DNA from: Myxococcus hansupus
GTDB taxonomy: Bacteria > Myxococcota > Myxococcia > Myxococcales > Myxococcaceae
Reading direction: 5' to 3'
DNA length: 64,000 nucleotides
Assembly (NCBI RefSeq): GCF_000280925.3
Contig: NZ_CP012109.1
Span: forward strand, 6,220,501-6,284,500
In this document: positions 1 to 9,068 of the stretch, in pieces
Layout of the letters: every line of letters begins with the position of its first letter
Position numbering within the stretch: position 1 is the stretch's first letter
Notes under the pieces: generated by a model
Told to the model about the DNA's origin: nothing
Database searches by the model: none
What the model saw: only the letters and a program-made list of their open reading frames with translations
Made by a program: the position numbers and the translations under genes

Positions 1-684
1 GAGGAGCGCCTCGGTGGACGAGTCCAGCTCCACCATGAACTCCTGGTTCTCCGCCGGGCGCAGCTCGAAGTCGCCCTCTTCCCAGGTGATGATGCGGTTG
101 AAGCTCTTCTGGGGGCCCAGGTTGTGGTTCTCGCCGATGACGGCGTAGTACACGCGGCCCTGGCGCAGGTAGATGCGCCCTTCCTGGTCGCTGCGCTGCA
201 CCACCAGCACGCCGTTCTTCTTGGACGTGTGGAACAACTGGAGCAGGTCCGGGAGGGGAATCTCCTCGATCTTCCCCGTCATGGAGCTGGCCTTGTTCGT
301 CGTCCGGGCGGCCTGGGCCGCGGCGGCTTCTTCCAGCTTCAGGCGGGCGGTGCCCTCGTCCACGCTGGCGCCTTCGGCGCCCTGGTGCACGAGCTTGAGG
401 ATGGAGGTGCCAATGAGGATGCGGTCCCCCTCCTTCAGGCGCGACTGCTTGACCTTCTCGCCGTTGACGAAGGTGCCGTTGGTGGAGCCCAGGTCCTCGA
501 TGGTGATGCTCCCATCGGAGAAGCTGATGCGCGCGTGCTTGCGGGAGACCATGTCCTCCACGAGCACCATGTCCAGCTCACTGGAGCGGCCGATGACGAT
601 TTGCTTGTCCGCCTTCAGCGGGAATTCGCCGCCCTGGTACTTCCCAGAGATGAACTTGAGGGCGTAGGTCTTTTGGGTGTCCAT
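1..684 (-). CDS. FHA domain plus DUF4388 protein (C terminus off the window)
   Basis: The visible 228 codons start at an ATG ending at base 684 and read open to base 1, so the C terminus is missing. Residues about 5-100 form an FHA phosphothreonine-binding domain, with the IGRSSE strand, the SRKH motif and the NGTFVNG loop. From about residue 135 the text (MTGKIEEIPLPDLLQLFHTS) matches DUF4388/PATAN, a domain common in deltaproteobacterial regulators. It is probably a cytoplasmic adaptor that reads kinase signalling. It lies 5 bases after the TPR gene and is the last visible gene of the leftward recX-bamD run. Family membership is clear; the pathway is unknown. Confidence 0.85.
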   Translation of the reverse strand, partial: MDTQKTYALKFISGKYQGGEFPLKADKQIVIGRSSELDMVLVEDMVSRKHARISFSDGSITIEDLGSTNGTFVNGEKVKQSRLKEGDRILIGTSILKLVHQGAEGASVDEGTARLKLEEAAAAQAARTTNKASSMTGKIEEIPLPDLLQLFHTSKKNGVLVVQRSDQEGRIYLRQGRVYYAVIGENHNLGPQKSFNRIITWEEGDFELRPAENQEFMVELDSSTEALL

Positions 685-689
685 GGTCG

Positions 690-1412
690 TCAGCCAGCCT
701 GCTCCGCCTTGCCGGGGTCCTTCACCAGGTTGAGGTACATCTGCGCGCTCTTGTTGTCGGGGCTGCGCGCCAGCACGTCCTCCCAGACCCGCACCGCCTC
801 CGCCCGACGCCCGGCGGAGTACAGCGCGACGCCATACTGGATGTGCCCCGGCAGGAACGCCGGGTTCTGGGTGATGACTTGCTCGTATTCCAGGATGGCG
901 GCCGCGTTGTCCCCCGCGTCACGCAGGGCGTTGCCCAGCTTGAGGCGGATGTCCACGAACTGCGGACACAGCGCGAGCGCTCGCCGGTACTCCTCGATGG
1001 CCTTCGCCCACACGCCGCTGGACGCGAAGACGTCGCCAATCTCGCCGTACATGTTGGCGATCTTCTTCTCGACGTAGGGGTCGAGCTCGCCGGGGCCGCC
1101 TTTCTGCTGCGACAGGGCGGCCTGGTAGACCTCCTTCGCCTCGGCGTACTTCCCCATGTCGTTGTAGATGACGGCCAGGTTGAGCGCCGCCTCGGTGTAG
1201 GCGGGGTTCAGCTTCAGCGCGGATTCGAACGCGCGCTGCGCCCGGGCGAACTGCCCCTGGTCGTGGTAGATGATGCCGAGCATGTTGAATACGTCCGCGA
1301 ACGTCGGATTCTGCTCGACGATCTTCGCGAGGTATTGCTCGGCCTGCGCGTACTGCTTCTTCTCGAAGTAGCCGCGCCCGAGGGTCAGTAGCTGCTTGAG
1401 GGGCTCTTCCAT
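690..1412 (-). CDS. Tetratricopeptide repeat protein (240 aa)
   Basis: The protein is built almost wholly of TPR units. The first is at residues about 5-38 (LLTLGRGYFEKKQYAQAEQY), followed by repeats with the usual A-x-x-Y and NP signatures to about residue 225. There is no signal peptide or membrane segment, so it is probably a cytoplasmic scaffold. It sits between a membrane-anchored protein gene and the FHA gene, 5 bases from the latter, which suggests that the TPR and FHA proteins work together. The specific partner cannot be read from the sequence. Confidence 0.85.
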   Translation of the reverse strand: MEEPLKQLLTLGRGYFEKKQYAQAEQYLAKIVEQNPTFADVFNMLGIIYHDQGQFARAQRAFESALKLNPAYTEAALNLAVIYNDMGKYAEAKEVYQAALSQQKGGPGELDPYVEKKIANMYGEIGDVFASSGVWAKAIEEYRRALALCPQFVDIRLKLGNALRDAGDNAAAILEYEQVITQNPAFLPGHIQYGVALYSAGRRAEAVRVWEDVLARSPDNKSAQMYLNLVKDPGKAEQAG

Positions 1413-1451
1413 GAATCGGCCCGCCAGGGCCCTGCCTCCGAGACGAACAGC

Positions 1452-2156
1452 CTACATGAGGCTGGGAGAAAACAAGAATTCATCACCACGCCACGACAAC
1501 GACAGTTGCCGCTGGCCCCGCGTATCCACCGGCCGCGCCGGCAGCGCCCCTTGGAGGCGCCAATGCTCCGTGACGACCGCGTCGTCCCGCTCCAACCGGA
1601 CGTACCATGCTTCCGCCCGGTAGCCACGCGCACGGACCTGTTGCAGGTGTTCCCACTCCGGTCCGCCCACGCCCGGGGTGTCCGGGCCCGCCAGCCGCTC
1701 CATCGCCGCCGCATCCGCCGCCTGGAGCGCCCTGCGCCGGGACTCCAACGCCGTCACCACCGCCTGGAGCCGGGGCGCCGCCGACGTCTCCGGCACCCAG
1801 GAGCCTCCACGCGTGACGAAGGGTACCCGCTCCACGCCCGCCGTGCCTACCCGGGTTTCCCCCAGGGTGCCCTCGAAATCGAGCGTGGCGAAGGCTTCCG
1901 CCCGCTGGCCTCCGGGCTCCACGTTGACGGTGATGCGCGCGAAGCGGTGCTTGCTGGACTTCAACGGCTGAGGCGCGCCAGGGACACCCAGCGACAGGCC
2001 CTCCGTCTCCGTCTCCTTGAGCGCGGTGATGATTTCCAGCTCGGGGCCGGCCGCGGCGCCCAGGATGCGCGGGGCGAAGAGGGCCAGGGTGCCCCCCAAC
2101 GCCAACAGCACGATGAGACCGCCGCCAAAGCGGCTCCAGTCCTGGGTGGTTCTCAC
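1452..2156 (-). CDS. Membrane-anchored hypothetical protein
   Basis: This 234-residue protein starts with GTG in a GTGA overlap with the bamD stop, so the two are translationally coupled. Residues about 12-34 (GGGLIVLLALGGTLALFAPR) make one membrane helix. The rest looks extracytoplasmic: a beta-rich middle part, then a helical stretch around residues 130-165 and a short C-terminal domain. I do not recognise a family. Its constant neighbours bamD and a TPR protein suggest an envelope role, which is inference only. Confidence 0.75.
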   Translation of the reverse strand: MRTTQDWSRFGGGLIVLLALGGTLALFAPRILGAAAGPELEIITALKETETEGLSLGVPGAPQPLKSSKHRFARITVNVEPGGQRAEAFATLDFEGTLGETRVGTAGVERVPFVTRGGSWVPETSAAPRLQAVVTALESRRRALQAADAAAMERLAGPDTPGVGGPEWEHLQQVRARGYRAEAWYVRLERDDAVVTEHWRLQGALPARPVDTRGQRQLSLSWRGDEFLFSPSLM

Positions 2157-2935
2157 GAGCCCAGCATACGCTGGGCCCGCTCCGCGGCGGGCGTGCCGGG
2201 CAGCCGGCGCAGCACCTGGCGCAGCGTGTCCTGCGCCTTCTCCGTCTCGTTGAGCTTCAGGTACGCGGCGTGGAGGTTGAACAGGGCCCGCTCCTCGTAC
2301 TCCGTGCCCGGGTAGCGGCGCAGCAGGCCTTCCAGGCGCTGGACCACGGCCTTCCAGCGCTCGCGGGACTCGTAGAAGTCCGCCGCGTACATCTCATGCG
2401 AGGCGAGCCGGCGCCGGGCGTCCTCCCAGTGCACCTTGGCGTCGTTCGCGTACTGCGAGTTCGGGTACTGGCGGCGGAACTCCTCCATGGCCACCAGCGC
2501 GGAGCGGATTTCGCCCTGGTCCTTCTCCTTGGACGGCGGCAGGGCGAAGAACTCGGAGGGGTAGGCCTTCACGTGCGTCATCGCGGACTGGAAGGCCGCG
2601 TAGTCCACCTTGGCGTGCGTGGGGTGGAGCTTGATGAAGGCCTGGTACTGCTCCTTGGCCTCGGGGAAGGCCTCGCGCTCGAAGTCCAGGTCCGCCAGGC
2701 GCAGCTCGGCTTCGCGGGCGGCCTCCTGGTATGGGAACTTCGTCCGGACGTACTCGAAGTACTTCTGGGCGCGGAAGAAGTCCTTGTTCTCCAGGGCCTC
2801 GCCACCGAGCCGGAGGTTCTCATCGGCCAGGGCGGCGTAATCGGGCTCACCGGCCTGTCCCTGCGTGAGGGAGGCACACCCGGAACCGAACATCAGGAAG
2901 GCGGACAGAAAGGCGACGGCGGAACGCATCGCCAT
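2153..2935 (-). CDS. bamD: Outer membrane assembly lipoprotein BamD
   Basis: I chose the ATG at 2935, which gives 260 residues and starts 4 bases after the recX stop; a longer open frame upstream overlaps recX and lacks a signal. The N terminus is a lipoprotein signal (FLSAFLMFGSGC) with the Cys near residue 20. The rest is TPR-like repeats typical of BamD/YfiO, for example YFEYVRTKFPYQEAAREAEL and EFRRQYPNSQYANDA, with the characteristic pattern of Tyr-Pro breaks. BamD anchors the BAM complex that folds beta-barrels into the outer membrane. Length fits the family (about 240-280). Confidence 0.88.
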   Translation of the reverse strand: MAMRSAVAFLSAFLMFGSGCASLTQGQAGEPDYAALADENLRLGGEALENKDFFRAQKYFEYVRTKFPYQEAAREAELRLADLDFEREAFPEAKEQYQAFIKLHPTHAKVDYAAFQSAMTHVKAYPSEFFALPPSKEKDQGEIRSALVAMEEFRRQYPNSQYANDAKVHWEDARRRLASHEMYAADFYESRERWKAVVQRLEGLLRRYPGTEYEERALFNLHAAYLKLNETEKAQDTLRQVLRRLPGTPAAERAQRMLGS

Positions 2936-2939
2936 CACG

Positions 2940-3446
2940 CTATTCCTCCGGCCCCGAGGGGTCCAGCGAAGCTTCGCCGAGCAACCGGTAGATGACGTCC
3001 TCCGCGAAGCCCCGGCTGTCCAGGAGCCGTCCGGCGCGCGCCCGCTCCTTGGCCGTGAGCGGCCGGCCGAGCAGCCCCCGCTTCTCCAGCACCGCCCGCG
3101 CCGCGGCCAGCGCGTCGAAGGCCACCGCGTCCCGGGCCTCGGCGATGGCCTGCTGGGCCGTCCCCTCCTCCAAGCCGTGCGCCCGCAGCCGGTGCTCCAC
3201 GGCGGCGGGCCCCAGGCGGCCACGGCCCAGGAGCAGCGCGGCGCGCTCGCGGGCGAAGCGTTCGTCGTCGAGGTAGCCCCAGCCCTTCACGCGGGTGAGC
3301 GCGGCCTCGCGCACCGGCGCCTCGAAGCCCTTTCGGGTCAGGGCCTGGTCCAGCTCGTGGCGGCTGCGTCCGCGCATGGACAGGAGCTTGAGACACGCGT
3401 CCGTGGCACGGCGAACAGCGTCGGGCCCTTCGTCCTCCGGATGCAT
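2940..3446 (-). CDS. recX: Regulatory protein RecX
   Basis: This 168-residue protein has the three-helix repeats of RecX: LLSMRGRSRHELDQALTRKGF, then LTRVKGWGYLDDERFARERA and the LGPAAVEHRLRAHG repeat. RecX binds RecA filaments and limits recombinase activity. It is the first gene of the leftward bamD run and is divergent from the unknown gene at 3482, with about 35 bases between them. recA itself is not in the window, so the usual recA-recX linkage is absent here. Confidence 0.88.
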   Translation of the reverse strand: MHPEDEGPDAVRRATDACLKLLSMRGRSRHELDQALTRKGFEAPVREAALTRVKGWGYLDDERFARERAALLLGRGRLGPAAVEHRLRAHGLEEGTAQQAIAEARDAVAFDALAAARAVLEKRGLLGRPLTAKERARAGRLLDSRGFAEDVIYRLLGEASLDPSGPEE

Positions 3447-3481
3447 GGCGGGATACCTAGCATGTGGTAACAGGCGCAGCC

Positions 3482-4219
3482 ATGCACCCCGTACTCGCTC
3501 GCTTCCTCGCCGCCGACGTCGCTCGGGAAACGCTTCAAAAGCAGCAGTCGGGCGGAGAGCTCTCCGCCGAAGAGAAGGCGTTCACCGACGCCGCCTCCGC
3601 GAACCCGAAGCACAAGTCCGTGCTGCTGGGCGTGGGCGGCCGCGTCCTGTCCACCGATGCGCAGGCCTCGCTGGTGCTGCTGGCGGCCCACGCCGCCGTC
3701 CGGGCGCTGGCGGAGGACACCACCCTCGCCGAGCCCGCGCAGAAGGCTCGCGAGGCCCTGGCCGAGGAAGGCGCCAGCCCGGAGGAGACGGATGCCTTCC
3801 TGGCGTCCATCCTCCTGGAGGAGGCGTTCGGCTACGAGCAGGACGTGGACGCGTTCGACGGCGAGTACGTGAAGGAGGCGCTGGGCGAGGTGCCCGCGCT
3901 GGCCGCGCTCACCAAGGAGGCCGTGGACGCGCTCTTCCTCACGTTCGTGAAGGGCGCCGCCAATGACGCCGAGCGGAAGGTTCGCGAGGGCATGGCCCGC
4001 GCACTGTTCGACATCGCCTGGTCGGAAGGCCCCGCGCCCATCAACCCCGAGCACATGGAGGCGGTGCTCGACGCGGAGGTGGTGGACCGGCCCGAGGAGG
4101 AGCAGGAGGCCAAGGTGCAGGCCACCGCGCAGTTGCTCCAGGCGCTGTCCAAGGAGGGCCTCGTCGGCCCCATCCGCCTGTCCCGGCTGCGCGCGCTGCT
4201 GGGTGAAGACGACGCGTAG
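3482..4219 (+). CDS. Hypothetical protein (245 aa)
   Basis: I chose the ATG at 3482; a GTG 18 bases upstream (3464) is also in frame. The product is mostly alpha-helical, acidic and Ala/Glu rich, with no signal peptide and no membrane segment. It reads as a cytoplasmic helical protein (for example VLARFLAADVARETLQKQQS at the N terminus). I recognise no family or catalytic motif. It is divergent from recX and convergent with the PilT-family gene. Confidence 0.75.
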   Translation: MHPVLARFLAADVARETLQKQQSGGELSAEEKAFTDAASANPKHKSVLLGVGGRVLSTDAQASLVLLAAHAAVRALAEDTTLAEPAQKAREALAEEGASPEETDAFLASILLEEAFGYEQDVDAFDGEYVKEALGEVPALAALTKEAVDALFLTFVKGAANDAERKVREGMARALFDIAWSEGPAPINPEHMEAVLDAEVVDRPEEEQEAKVQATAQLLQALSKEGLVGPIRLSRLRALLGEDDA

Positions 4220-4233
4220 CGCGTGTGCGTGGA

Positions 4234-4322
4234 CGCCCTGCCCCATTCCTGGGCGGGCGCTCTGAACACGCGGATGCGAGGCGGAGCCGAACAGGCGCCC
4301 TGCCCCATTCCCGGGCGGGCGC
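4234..4322. repeat. Two copies of a 27-base hairpin repeat between convergent genes
   Basis: Bases 4234-4260 and 4296-4322 are the same 27-mer with one difference (a C/T in the loop). Each copy folds: GCCCTGCCC pairs with GGGCGGGC across a CATTCC loop. They fill the 115-base gap between the 3' ends of two convergent genes, so they probably act as a bidirectional terminator. Neither copy is followed by a T-tract. Confidence 0.65.
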
Positions 4323-4334
4323 CTCGACGCGTGG

Positions 4335-5753
4335 TCAGAAGCGTTCGATCTGGAAGTCGTCGTCCCCACCCGCCGCCGGAGCGGGGGCCGGAGCGGGCGC
4401 GGGCGGACGCGCCGCGGGAGGAGGCGCCATGGGACGCCCCACCGGCATGCCGGGCGCGGGCGCTCCCGGGCGCATGGCCTGCGGGGCCGGAGCACCGGGA
4501 CGCATCGCCTGAGGTGCCGGAGCCGCCGGGCGCATCGGCTGGGCCATGGGCGCCGGAGCTGGCGCGGCCTGCGGCGCCGGAGCCCCCGTGGGCGCCCCCT
4601 TCTGCGCGAACGCTGAGGAGCCCGGGATGGGCCGCGAATCGCCAGGCTTCGCGTCGAAGTTGTCCCACTTGGAGTCCGACGTCCCGCTGATGCCGGAGAA
4701 GCGCAGCGCGAAGTCGTCCGGGTTGGACGCCTGGCGGTGAGCCTCCTCGTACGTGACGAGCCCCTGCCGGACCAGGCTCATCAGCGACTGGTCGAAGGTC
4801 TGCATCCCGTAGGAGTCCGTGCCCTGCGCGATGGCGTCGTGGATCTCCTTCGTGCGGTCCTTGTCCTCGATGAGCTCGCGCACGCGCGCCGTGACGCGCA
4901 GCACCTCCACGGCGGCCACACGGCCCTTGCCGTCCGCGCGCGGCACCAGACGCTGGGACACCACGCCCTTGAGCACGCTCGCGAGCTGGAGGCGCACCTG
5001 CTTCTGCTGGTGCGGCGGGAAGGCCGAGACGATGCGGTTGATGGTCTCCGTGGCGTCCAGGGTGTGCAGCGTGGACATCACGAGGTGGCCCGTCTCGGCG
5101 GCGTGGAGCGCCGTTTCGATGGTCTCATGGTCGCGCATTTCGCCCACGAGGATGACGTCCGGGTCCTGGCGAAGCGCGCTCTTGAGCGCCTGCGAGAAGC
5201 TCATCGTGTCCACGCCCACCTCGCGCTGGTTCACGATGGAGCGCTTGTCCCGAATGAGGAACTCGATGGGGTCCTCAATCGTCATGATGTGGCTGGTCTC
5301 GTTGGCGTTGATGTGGTCGATCATCGCCGCCAGCGTGGTGGACTTGCCGGAGCCCGTGGTGCCCGTCACCAGCACCAGGCCGCGCTCCTCGCCACAAATC
5401 TTGGCCAGAATCTGCGGCAAGAGCAGGTCCTGGATGGTCATCACCTTGAACGGGATGACACGGAGCACGGCGCCCACCGTGCCGCGCTGCTGGAAGACGT
5501 TCACGCGGAAGCGCCCGAGGCCCGGCACGCCGTAGGCCAGGTCCACCTCGTTGCTCGACTTGAACTTCTCCTTCTGGAACTCGTTCATGATGCCGAAGGC
5601 CATGCGAGCCACCTCCTCGGGAGGGAGGCGGCGGCCGTCCTTCAGCGGAACCAGCGAGCCGTCCACGCGGAACATGGGCGGCAGGCCTGCCTTGAGATGA
5701 ATGTCGGAGGCACCGCCGCGCAGGGCGATCTGAAGGATCTCGTTGAGTTCCAT
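4335..5753 (-). CDS. PilT-family type IV pilus retraction ATPase with Ala/Pro-rich tail
   Basis: Residues 1-350 are a complete PilT-type ATPase. The N terminus has the ASDIHLKAG motif, Walker A is GTTGSGKST at about 131-139, the Asp box is MTIEDPIEF, Walker B is DPDVILVGEMRD, and the His box is STLHTLDA. Such ATPases power pilus depolymerisation. The last 100 residues are a disordered tail of Ala-Pro-Met-Arg repeats (APQAMRPGAPAP, twice) ending in an acidic DDDFQIERF. Usual PilT length is about 345, so the tail is extra. No other pil gene is near, so this is likely a PilT paralogue outside the main pil cluster. Confidence 0.88.
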   Translation of the reverse strand: MELNEILQIALRGGASDIHLKAGLPPMFRVDGSLVPLKDGRRLPPEEVARMAFGIMNEFQKEKFKSSNEVDLAYGVPGLGRFRVNVFQQRGTVGAVLRVIPFKVMTIQDLLLPQILAKICGEERGLVLVTGTTGSGKSTTLAAMIDHINANETSHIMTIEDPIEFLIRDKRSIVNQREVGVDTMSFSQALKSALRQDPDVILVGEMRDHETIETALHAAETGHLVMSTLHTLDATETINRIVSAFPPHQQKQVRLQLASVLKGVVSQRLVPRADGKGRVAAVEVLRVTARVRELIEDKDRTKEIHDAIAQGTDSYGMQTFDQSLMSLVRQGLVTYEEAHRQASNPDDFALRFSGISGTSDSKWDNFDAKPGDSRPIPGSSAFAQKGAPTGAPAPQAAPAPAPMAQPMRPAAPAPQAMRPGAPAPQAMRPGAPAPGMPVGRPMAPPPAARPPAPAPAPAPAAGGDDDFQIERF

Positions 5754-5812
5754 GAGCGAGCGGAATGCTACCAGACGCTCGCCAGCACATGCGATGGGGC
5801 TTCAAGGACCCC

Positions 5813-5853
5813 GAAAACACAGCGGCGGAGGCCCTCGAAGAGGACCCCCGCCG
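5813..5853 (-). terminator. Intrinsic terminator of rplM-rpsI
   Basis: CGGCGG at 5823-5828 pairs perfectly with CCGCCG at 5848-5853, and the stem continues inward with mismatches to a GAA loop. On the minus strand it is followed by TGTGTTTT. It begins about 30 bases after the rpsI stop, the position expected for the operon terminator. Confidence 0.7.
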
Positions 5854-5883
5854 TGAGAACAGCCCAACCGCTGAGCGAGCTGC

Positions 5884-6285
5884 TTAGCGCTTGGAGAACT
5901 GGAACCGGCGACGCGCGCCCGGCTGGCCGTACTTCTTGCGCTCGACCGCGCGAGCATCGCGGGTGAGGAAGCCGGCCTTCTTCAGCGCCGGACGGAACTC
6001 CGGGTTGAAGGAGCACAGCGCCCGGGCGATGCCGTGACGGATGGCGCCGGCCTGGCCGGAGAGACCGCCACCCTTGACGTTGACCGTGACGTCAATCTTG
6101 CCCTTCTGCTCGAGAATCTCGAGGGGCTGATTGAGGATCATCTTCGACGTCTCACGGCCGAAGTACGCGTTCAGCTCGCGGCCGTTGACGGTGACCAGGC
6201 CAGTGCCGGGACGGATCCAGACGCGGGCGGTGGCTTCCTTGCGGCGGCCGGTGGCGTAGAAACCGAGATCTTGGTTGATGGGCAT
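5884..6285 (-). CDS. rpsI: 30S ribosomal protein S9
   Basis: The 133-residue product carries the S9 signatures: [15 protein letters not shown] at the N terminus, the central [19 protein letters not shown] motif, and the invariant basic C terminus ending QFSKR that reaches into the P site. It lies 14 bases downstream of rplM, the arrangement found across bacteria, so the pair is one transcript. Confidence 0.97.
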   Translation of the reverse strand: MPINQDLGFYATGRRKEATARVWIRPGTGLVTVNGRELNAYFGRETSKMILNQPLEILEQKGKIDVTVNVKGGGLSGQAGAIRHGIARALCSFNPEFRPALKKAGFLTRDARAVERKKYGQPGARRRFQFSKR

Positions 6286-6299
6286 GGACGTTGTCTCCC

Positions 6300-6746
6300 T
6301 TACGCCTCGACCTCGAACGCGGCCGGCTTCTGGGCCGCGTGCGGGTGCGTGTCACCTGCGTACACCTTCAGCTTCGTCATCATCTGGCGGCCCAGCGCGT
6401 TGCGCGGAAGCATGCGCCGCACGGCGTTGATGACGATGTCCTCGGGGTGACGCTGGCGGAGCTTGGCCAGGTTGGTGATCTTCAGGGCGCCCGGGAAACC
6501 CGCTCGCGGGTGCCGGTAGTACATCTTGTCCTGCTCCTTCGTACCCGTCACCTTCACCTTGTCGGCGTTGATGACGACCACGTGGTCGCCGGTATCGATG
6601 GACGGCGTGTAGATGGCCTTGTGCTTGCCCTTCAGCAGGGTGGCAATCTGGCTCGCCGCGCGGCCCAGCACCTTGTCGGACACGTCAATGACGTGCCACT
6701 GGCGCTTGATGTCCCCAGCCTTCGCGCTGTAGGTCTTCTGCGACAT
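6300..6746 (-). CDS. rplM: 50S ribosomal protein L13
   Basis: I start at the ATG ending at 6746 ([19 protein letters not shown]), which gives 148 residues, the normal L13 length; the open frame upstream is not L13. Typical motifs are [38 protein letters not shown] and [14 protein letters not shown]13 is an early 50S assembly protein. About 210 bases upstream separate it from the helicase gene and must hold the operon promoter. Confidence 0.96.
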   Translation of the reverse strand: MSQKTYSAKAGDIKRQWHVIDVSDKVLGRAASQIATLLKGKHKAIYTPSIDTGDHVVVINADKVKVTGTKEQDKMYYRHPRAGFPGALKITNLAKLRQRHPEDIVINAVRRMLPRNALGRQMMTKLKVYAGDTHPHAAQKPAAFEVEA

Positions 6747-6929
6747 TTCGTGCACTCCAGACTTCTCGCGGCCGCCGTGTGCATTCCAGGGGCCGCTGCT
6801 CGTGCTTGATTCAACCACGGGTCGACCGTGAAAACTTCACGGAGGCCCGGAAAGGCCGACCGTCCTAGTGGGTGTGGCGGATCAAGTCAAGGTCGCACCG
6901 CACCGGACGTCCGGATTCCCGGACCTGCC

Positions 6930-6951
6930 CCCCGAGGATGCCCCCTCGGGG
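6930..6951 (-). terminator. Hairpin after the helicase gene
   Basis: CCCCGAGG at 6930-6937 pairs perfectly with CCTCGGGG at 6944-6951 over a six-base loop. It starts 8 bases after the end of the Rep/UvrD gene. There is no T-tract, so calling it a terminator is inference. A separate perfect palindrome, CCGGACGTCCGG, lies just beyond it. Confidence 0.45.
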
Positions 6952-6958
6952 CACCAAG

Positions 6959-9034
6959 CTACCGGGCGGCTCCCCCGGAAGGCCCGGCGCCGCCCGGCGG
7001 AGTCCCGGGAATCCCGGGTTTCTTGAAGCGCTCCTTCAGGTTGGCGAAGAAGTTCTTCTCCTCCGTGGTGGGAGGTCCTTCGCGCGGCGCGTCCAGGGAC
7101 ACCAACTCCACCACCTCCGGGGGAAGGTCCTCCAGGAAGCGCGAGGGGGTCCGGGGGACCTCCTTGCCGCGCTTCACGCGGGTGGCGGCGCGGGTGAGGT
7201 ACAGCACCTCCTTGGCGCGGGTGATGCCCACGTAGCAGAGGCGGCGCTCCTCCTCGAGGTTCTGCGCCTCGCCCTGCATGCCCCCGTGGGGCATCAGGTC
7301 CTCCTCCATGCCGATGAAGAAGACGAGCCGGTACTCCAGGCCCTTGGAGGCGTGCACCGTCATCAGGGTGACGCGGCGGTTGGCGCCTGGGACTTCCTCT
7401 TCCTCCTGCCGGGTGTCCAGGCTCAGGCGGTTGAGGTACGTCAGCAGGCTGGCCTTGGGGCCCTCCCGCTTCTCGAACTTCTCCAGCGAGTTGAGCACGC
7501 CGTCCACGCCCTTGAGCTTCTTGTCCGCGGCGGTGGCGCTGGTGGCGTGGGCGCGGGTGGCCTCGCGGAAGCCAATCTCCTCCAGGAGCTTGGTCGTGAC
7601 GGTGGCGAGCTGGCCGTGCTCGTAGGCGGCCCGGTAGCGCTCCACCAGCTCCACGAACTCCGCCACCCGGCCTCCGGCGCCCGGCGGCAGGTCCTCGTAC
7701 TCGGTGGCCTTGCGCATCGCCGTCCACAGCGTGACGCCCTCTCCCCGCGCGTGCACCTGGAGCCGCTCCATGGTGACGTCGCCAATGCCCCGCGAGGGCA
7801 CGTTGACGATGCGCATGAGGGAGATTTCGTCCAGCTTGTTCACGATGACCTTGAAGTACGCGATGACGTCCTTCACCTCGCGCCGGTCGAAGAACTCGCT
7901 GCCGCCCACCACCTCGTAGGCGATTTGCTTCTCGCGCAGCGTCTCCTCCACCGGATGGGCCTGGCCGTTGGTCCGGTAGAGCACCGCGATGTCATCCGCG
8001 CTGATGCCCAGCGCGATGTGCTTCTGGATTTCATGCGCGACGAAGCGGGCCTCCTCCTCGTCGTTGGGGCAGTTCACCACCTTCACCTTCACGCCCCCCT
8101 TGCGGTCGGTCCACATCTGCTTGGCCTTGCGCTCGGGGTTCTTCGCGATGACGGCGTTGGCCGCGTCCAGCACCGTCTGGACGGAGCGGTAGTTCTGCTC
8201 CAGCCGCACTTCCTTCCCGCCCGGGAAGAGGCGGTCGAAGTCGAGGATGTTGCGCACCTCCGCGCCGCGCCACGAATAGATGCACTGGTCGTCGTCGCCC
8301 ACCGCGCACACGTTGCGAGAGCGGCCCGCGAGCAGCTTCAGCAGGTCCAACTGCGCGGTGTTGGTGTCCTGGAACTCGTCCACCAGCAGGAAGCGGAAGC
8401 GCTTGGTGTACTTCTCGTAGAGGTCCGGGTGCTCGCGCAGGAGGCGCGCGGGCAGCAGCAGCAAGTCATCGAAGTCCACCGAGCCCTGGGCCTTCAGCCC
8501 GAGCTGGTAGTCCGGGTACACCATGTGGGTGATGAGGTCGTAGTCATCCCCCATCCCCTCCGGCTTGGGCTCCGGCGTCTTGCCGGAGTTCTTCGCCTTG
8601 GAGATGAGCCCCAGGACCTTGCGCGCGTCGAACGCGCGGTCGTCGATTTTGTGCTCCCGCATGGCGCGCCGGATGTTGGCGAGCTGGTCGCCCATGTCGG
8701 CGATGGCGAACTTCTTGGGCCACCCCAGGCGGTGGATGTCCTCGCGGAGCATCTCCGCGCCAAAGGCGTGGAAGGTGCAGACCAGCACGCCCTGCGCACG
8801 GGGCCCGGCCATGTGGACCAGGCGCTCCTTCATCTCCGTGGCGGCCTTGTTGGTGAAGGTCACCGCGAGGATGTTGCGGGCCATGATGAGGCCCGGCCGC
8901 TCGTTCAGCAGGTGAACGATGCGGTGGGTGATGACGCGAGTCTTGCCGCTGCCAGCGCCTGCTAGCACGAGGAGCGGTCCCTCGAGGGTGACCACGGCCT
9001 CGCGCTGCGGAGGATTGAGCTTCGAGAGGTCCAT
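6959..9034 (-). CDS. UvrD/Rep-family superfamily 1 DNA helicase
   Basis: Starting at MDLSKLNPPQREAV (ATG ending at 9034) the protein has 691 residues, close to Rep/PcrA length. All SF1A motifs are visible: Walker A AGAGSGKT, motif Ia TFTNKAA, motif II DEFQDTN, motif III GDDDQCIYSWRGA, motif IV LEQNYRS, motif V TVHASKGLEY, and motif VI YVGITRAK. The GDDDQ-x-IYSWRGA text favours the Rep branch over UvrD. It unwinds DNA 3' to 5' in repair or fork restart. The C terminus is a short Pro/Gly-rich tail. A longer upstream frame was rejected because conservation begins at MDLSKLN. Confidence 0.92.
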   Translation of the reverse strand: MDLSKLNPPQREAVVTLEGPLLVLAGAGSGKTRVITHRIVHLLNERPGLIMARNILAVTFTNKAATEMKERLVHMAGPRAQGVLVCTFHAFGAEMLREDIHRLGWPKKFAIADMGDQLANIRRAMREHKIDDRAFDARKVLGLISKAKNSGKTPEPKPEGMGDDYDLITHMVYPDYQLGLKAQGSVDFDDLLLLPARLLREHPDLYEKYTKRFRFLLVDEFQDTNTAQLDLLKLLAGRSRNVCAVGDDDQCIYSWRGAEVRNILDFDRLFPGGKEVRLEQNYRSVQTVLDAANAVIAKNPERKAKQMWTDRKGGVKVKVVNCPNDEEEARFVAHEIQKHIALGISADDIAVLYRTNGQAHPVEETLREKQIAYEVVGGSEFFDRREVKDVIAYFKVIVNKLDEISLMRIVNVPSRGIGDVTMERLQVHARGEGVTLWTAMRKATEYEDLPPGAGGRVAEFVELVERYRAAYEHGQLATVTTKLLEEIGFREATRAHATSATAADKKLKGVDGVLNSLEKFEKREGPKASLLTYLNRLSLDTRQEEEEVPGANRRVTLMTVHASKGLEYRLVFFIGMEEDLMPHGGMQGEAQNLEEERRLCYVGITRAKEVLYLTRAATRVKRGKEVPRTPSRFLEDLPPEVVELVSLDAPREGPPTTEEKNFFANLKERFKKPGIPGTPPGGAGPSGGAAR

Positions 9035-9068
9035 TGCGCGCGGGGCGGGGATACCCTTTGATTCGTTC

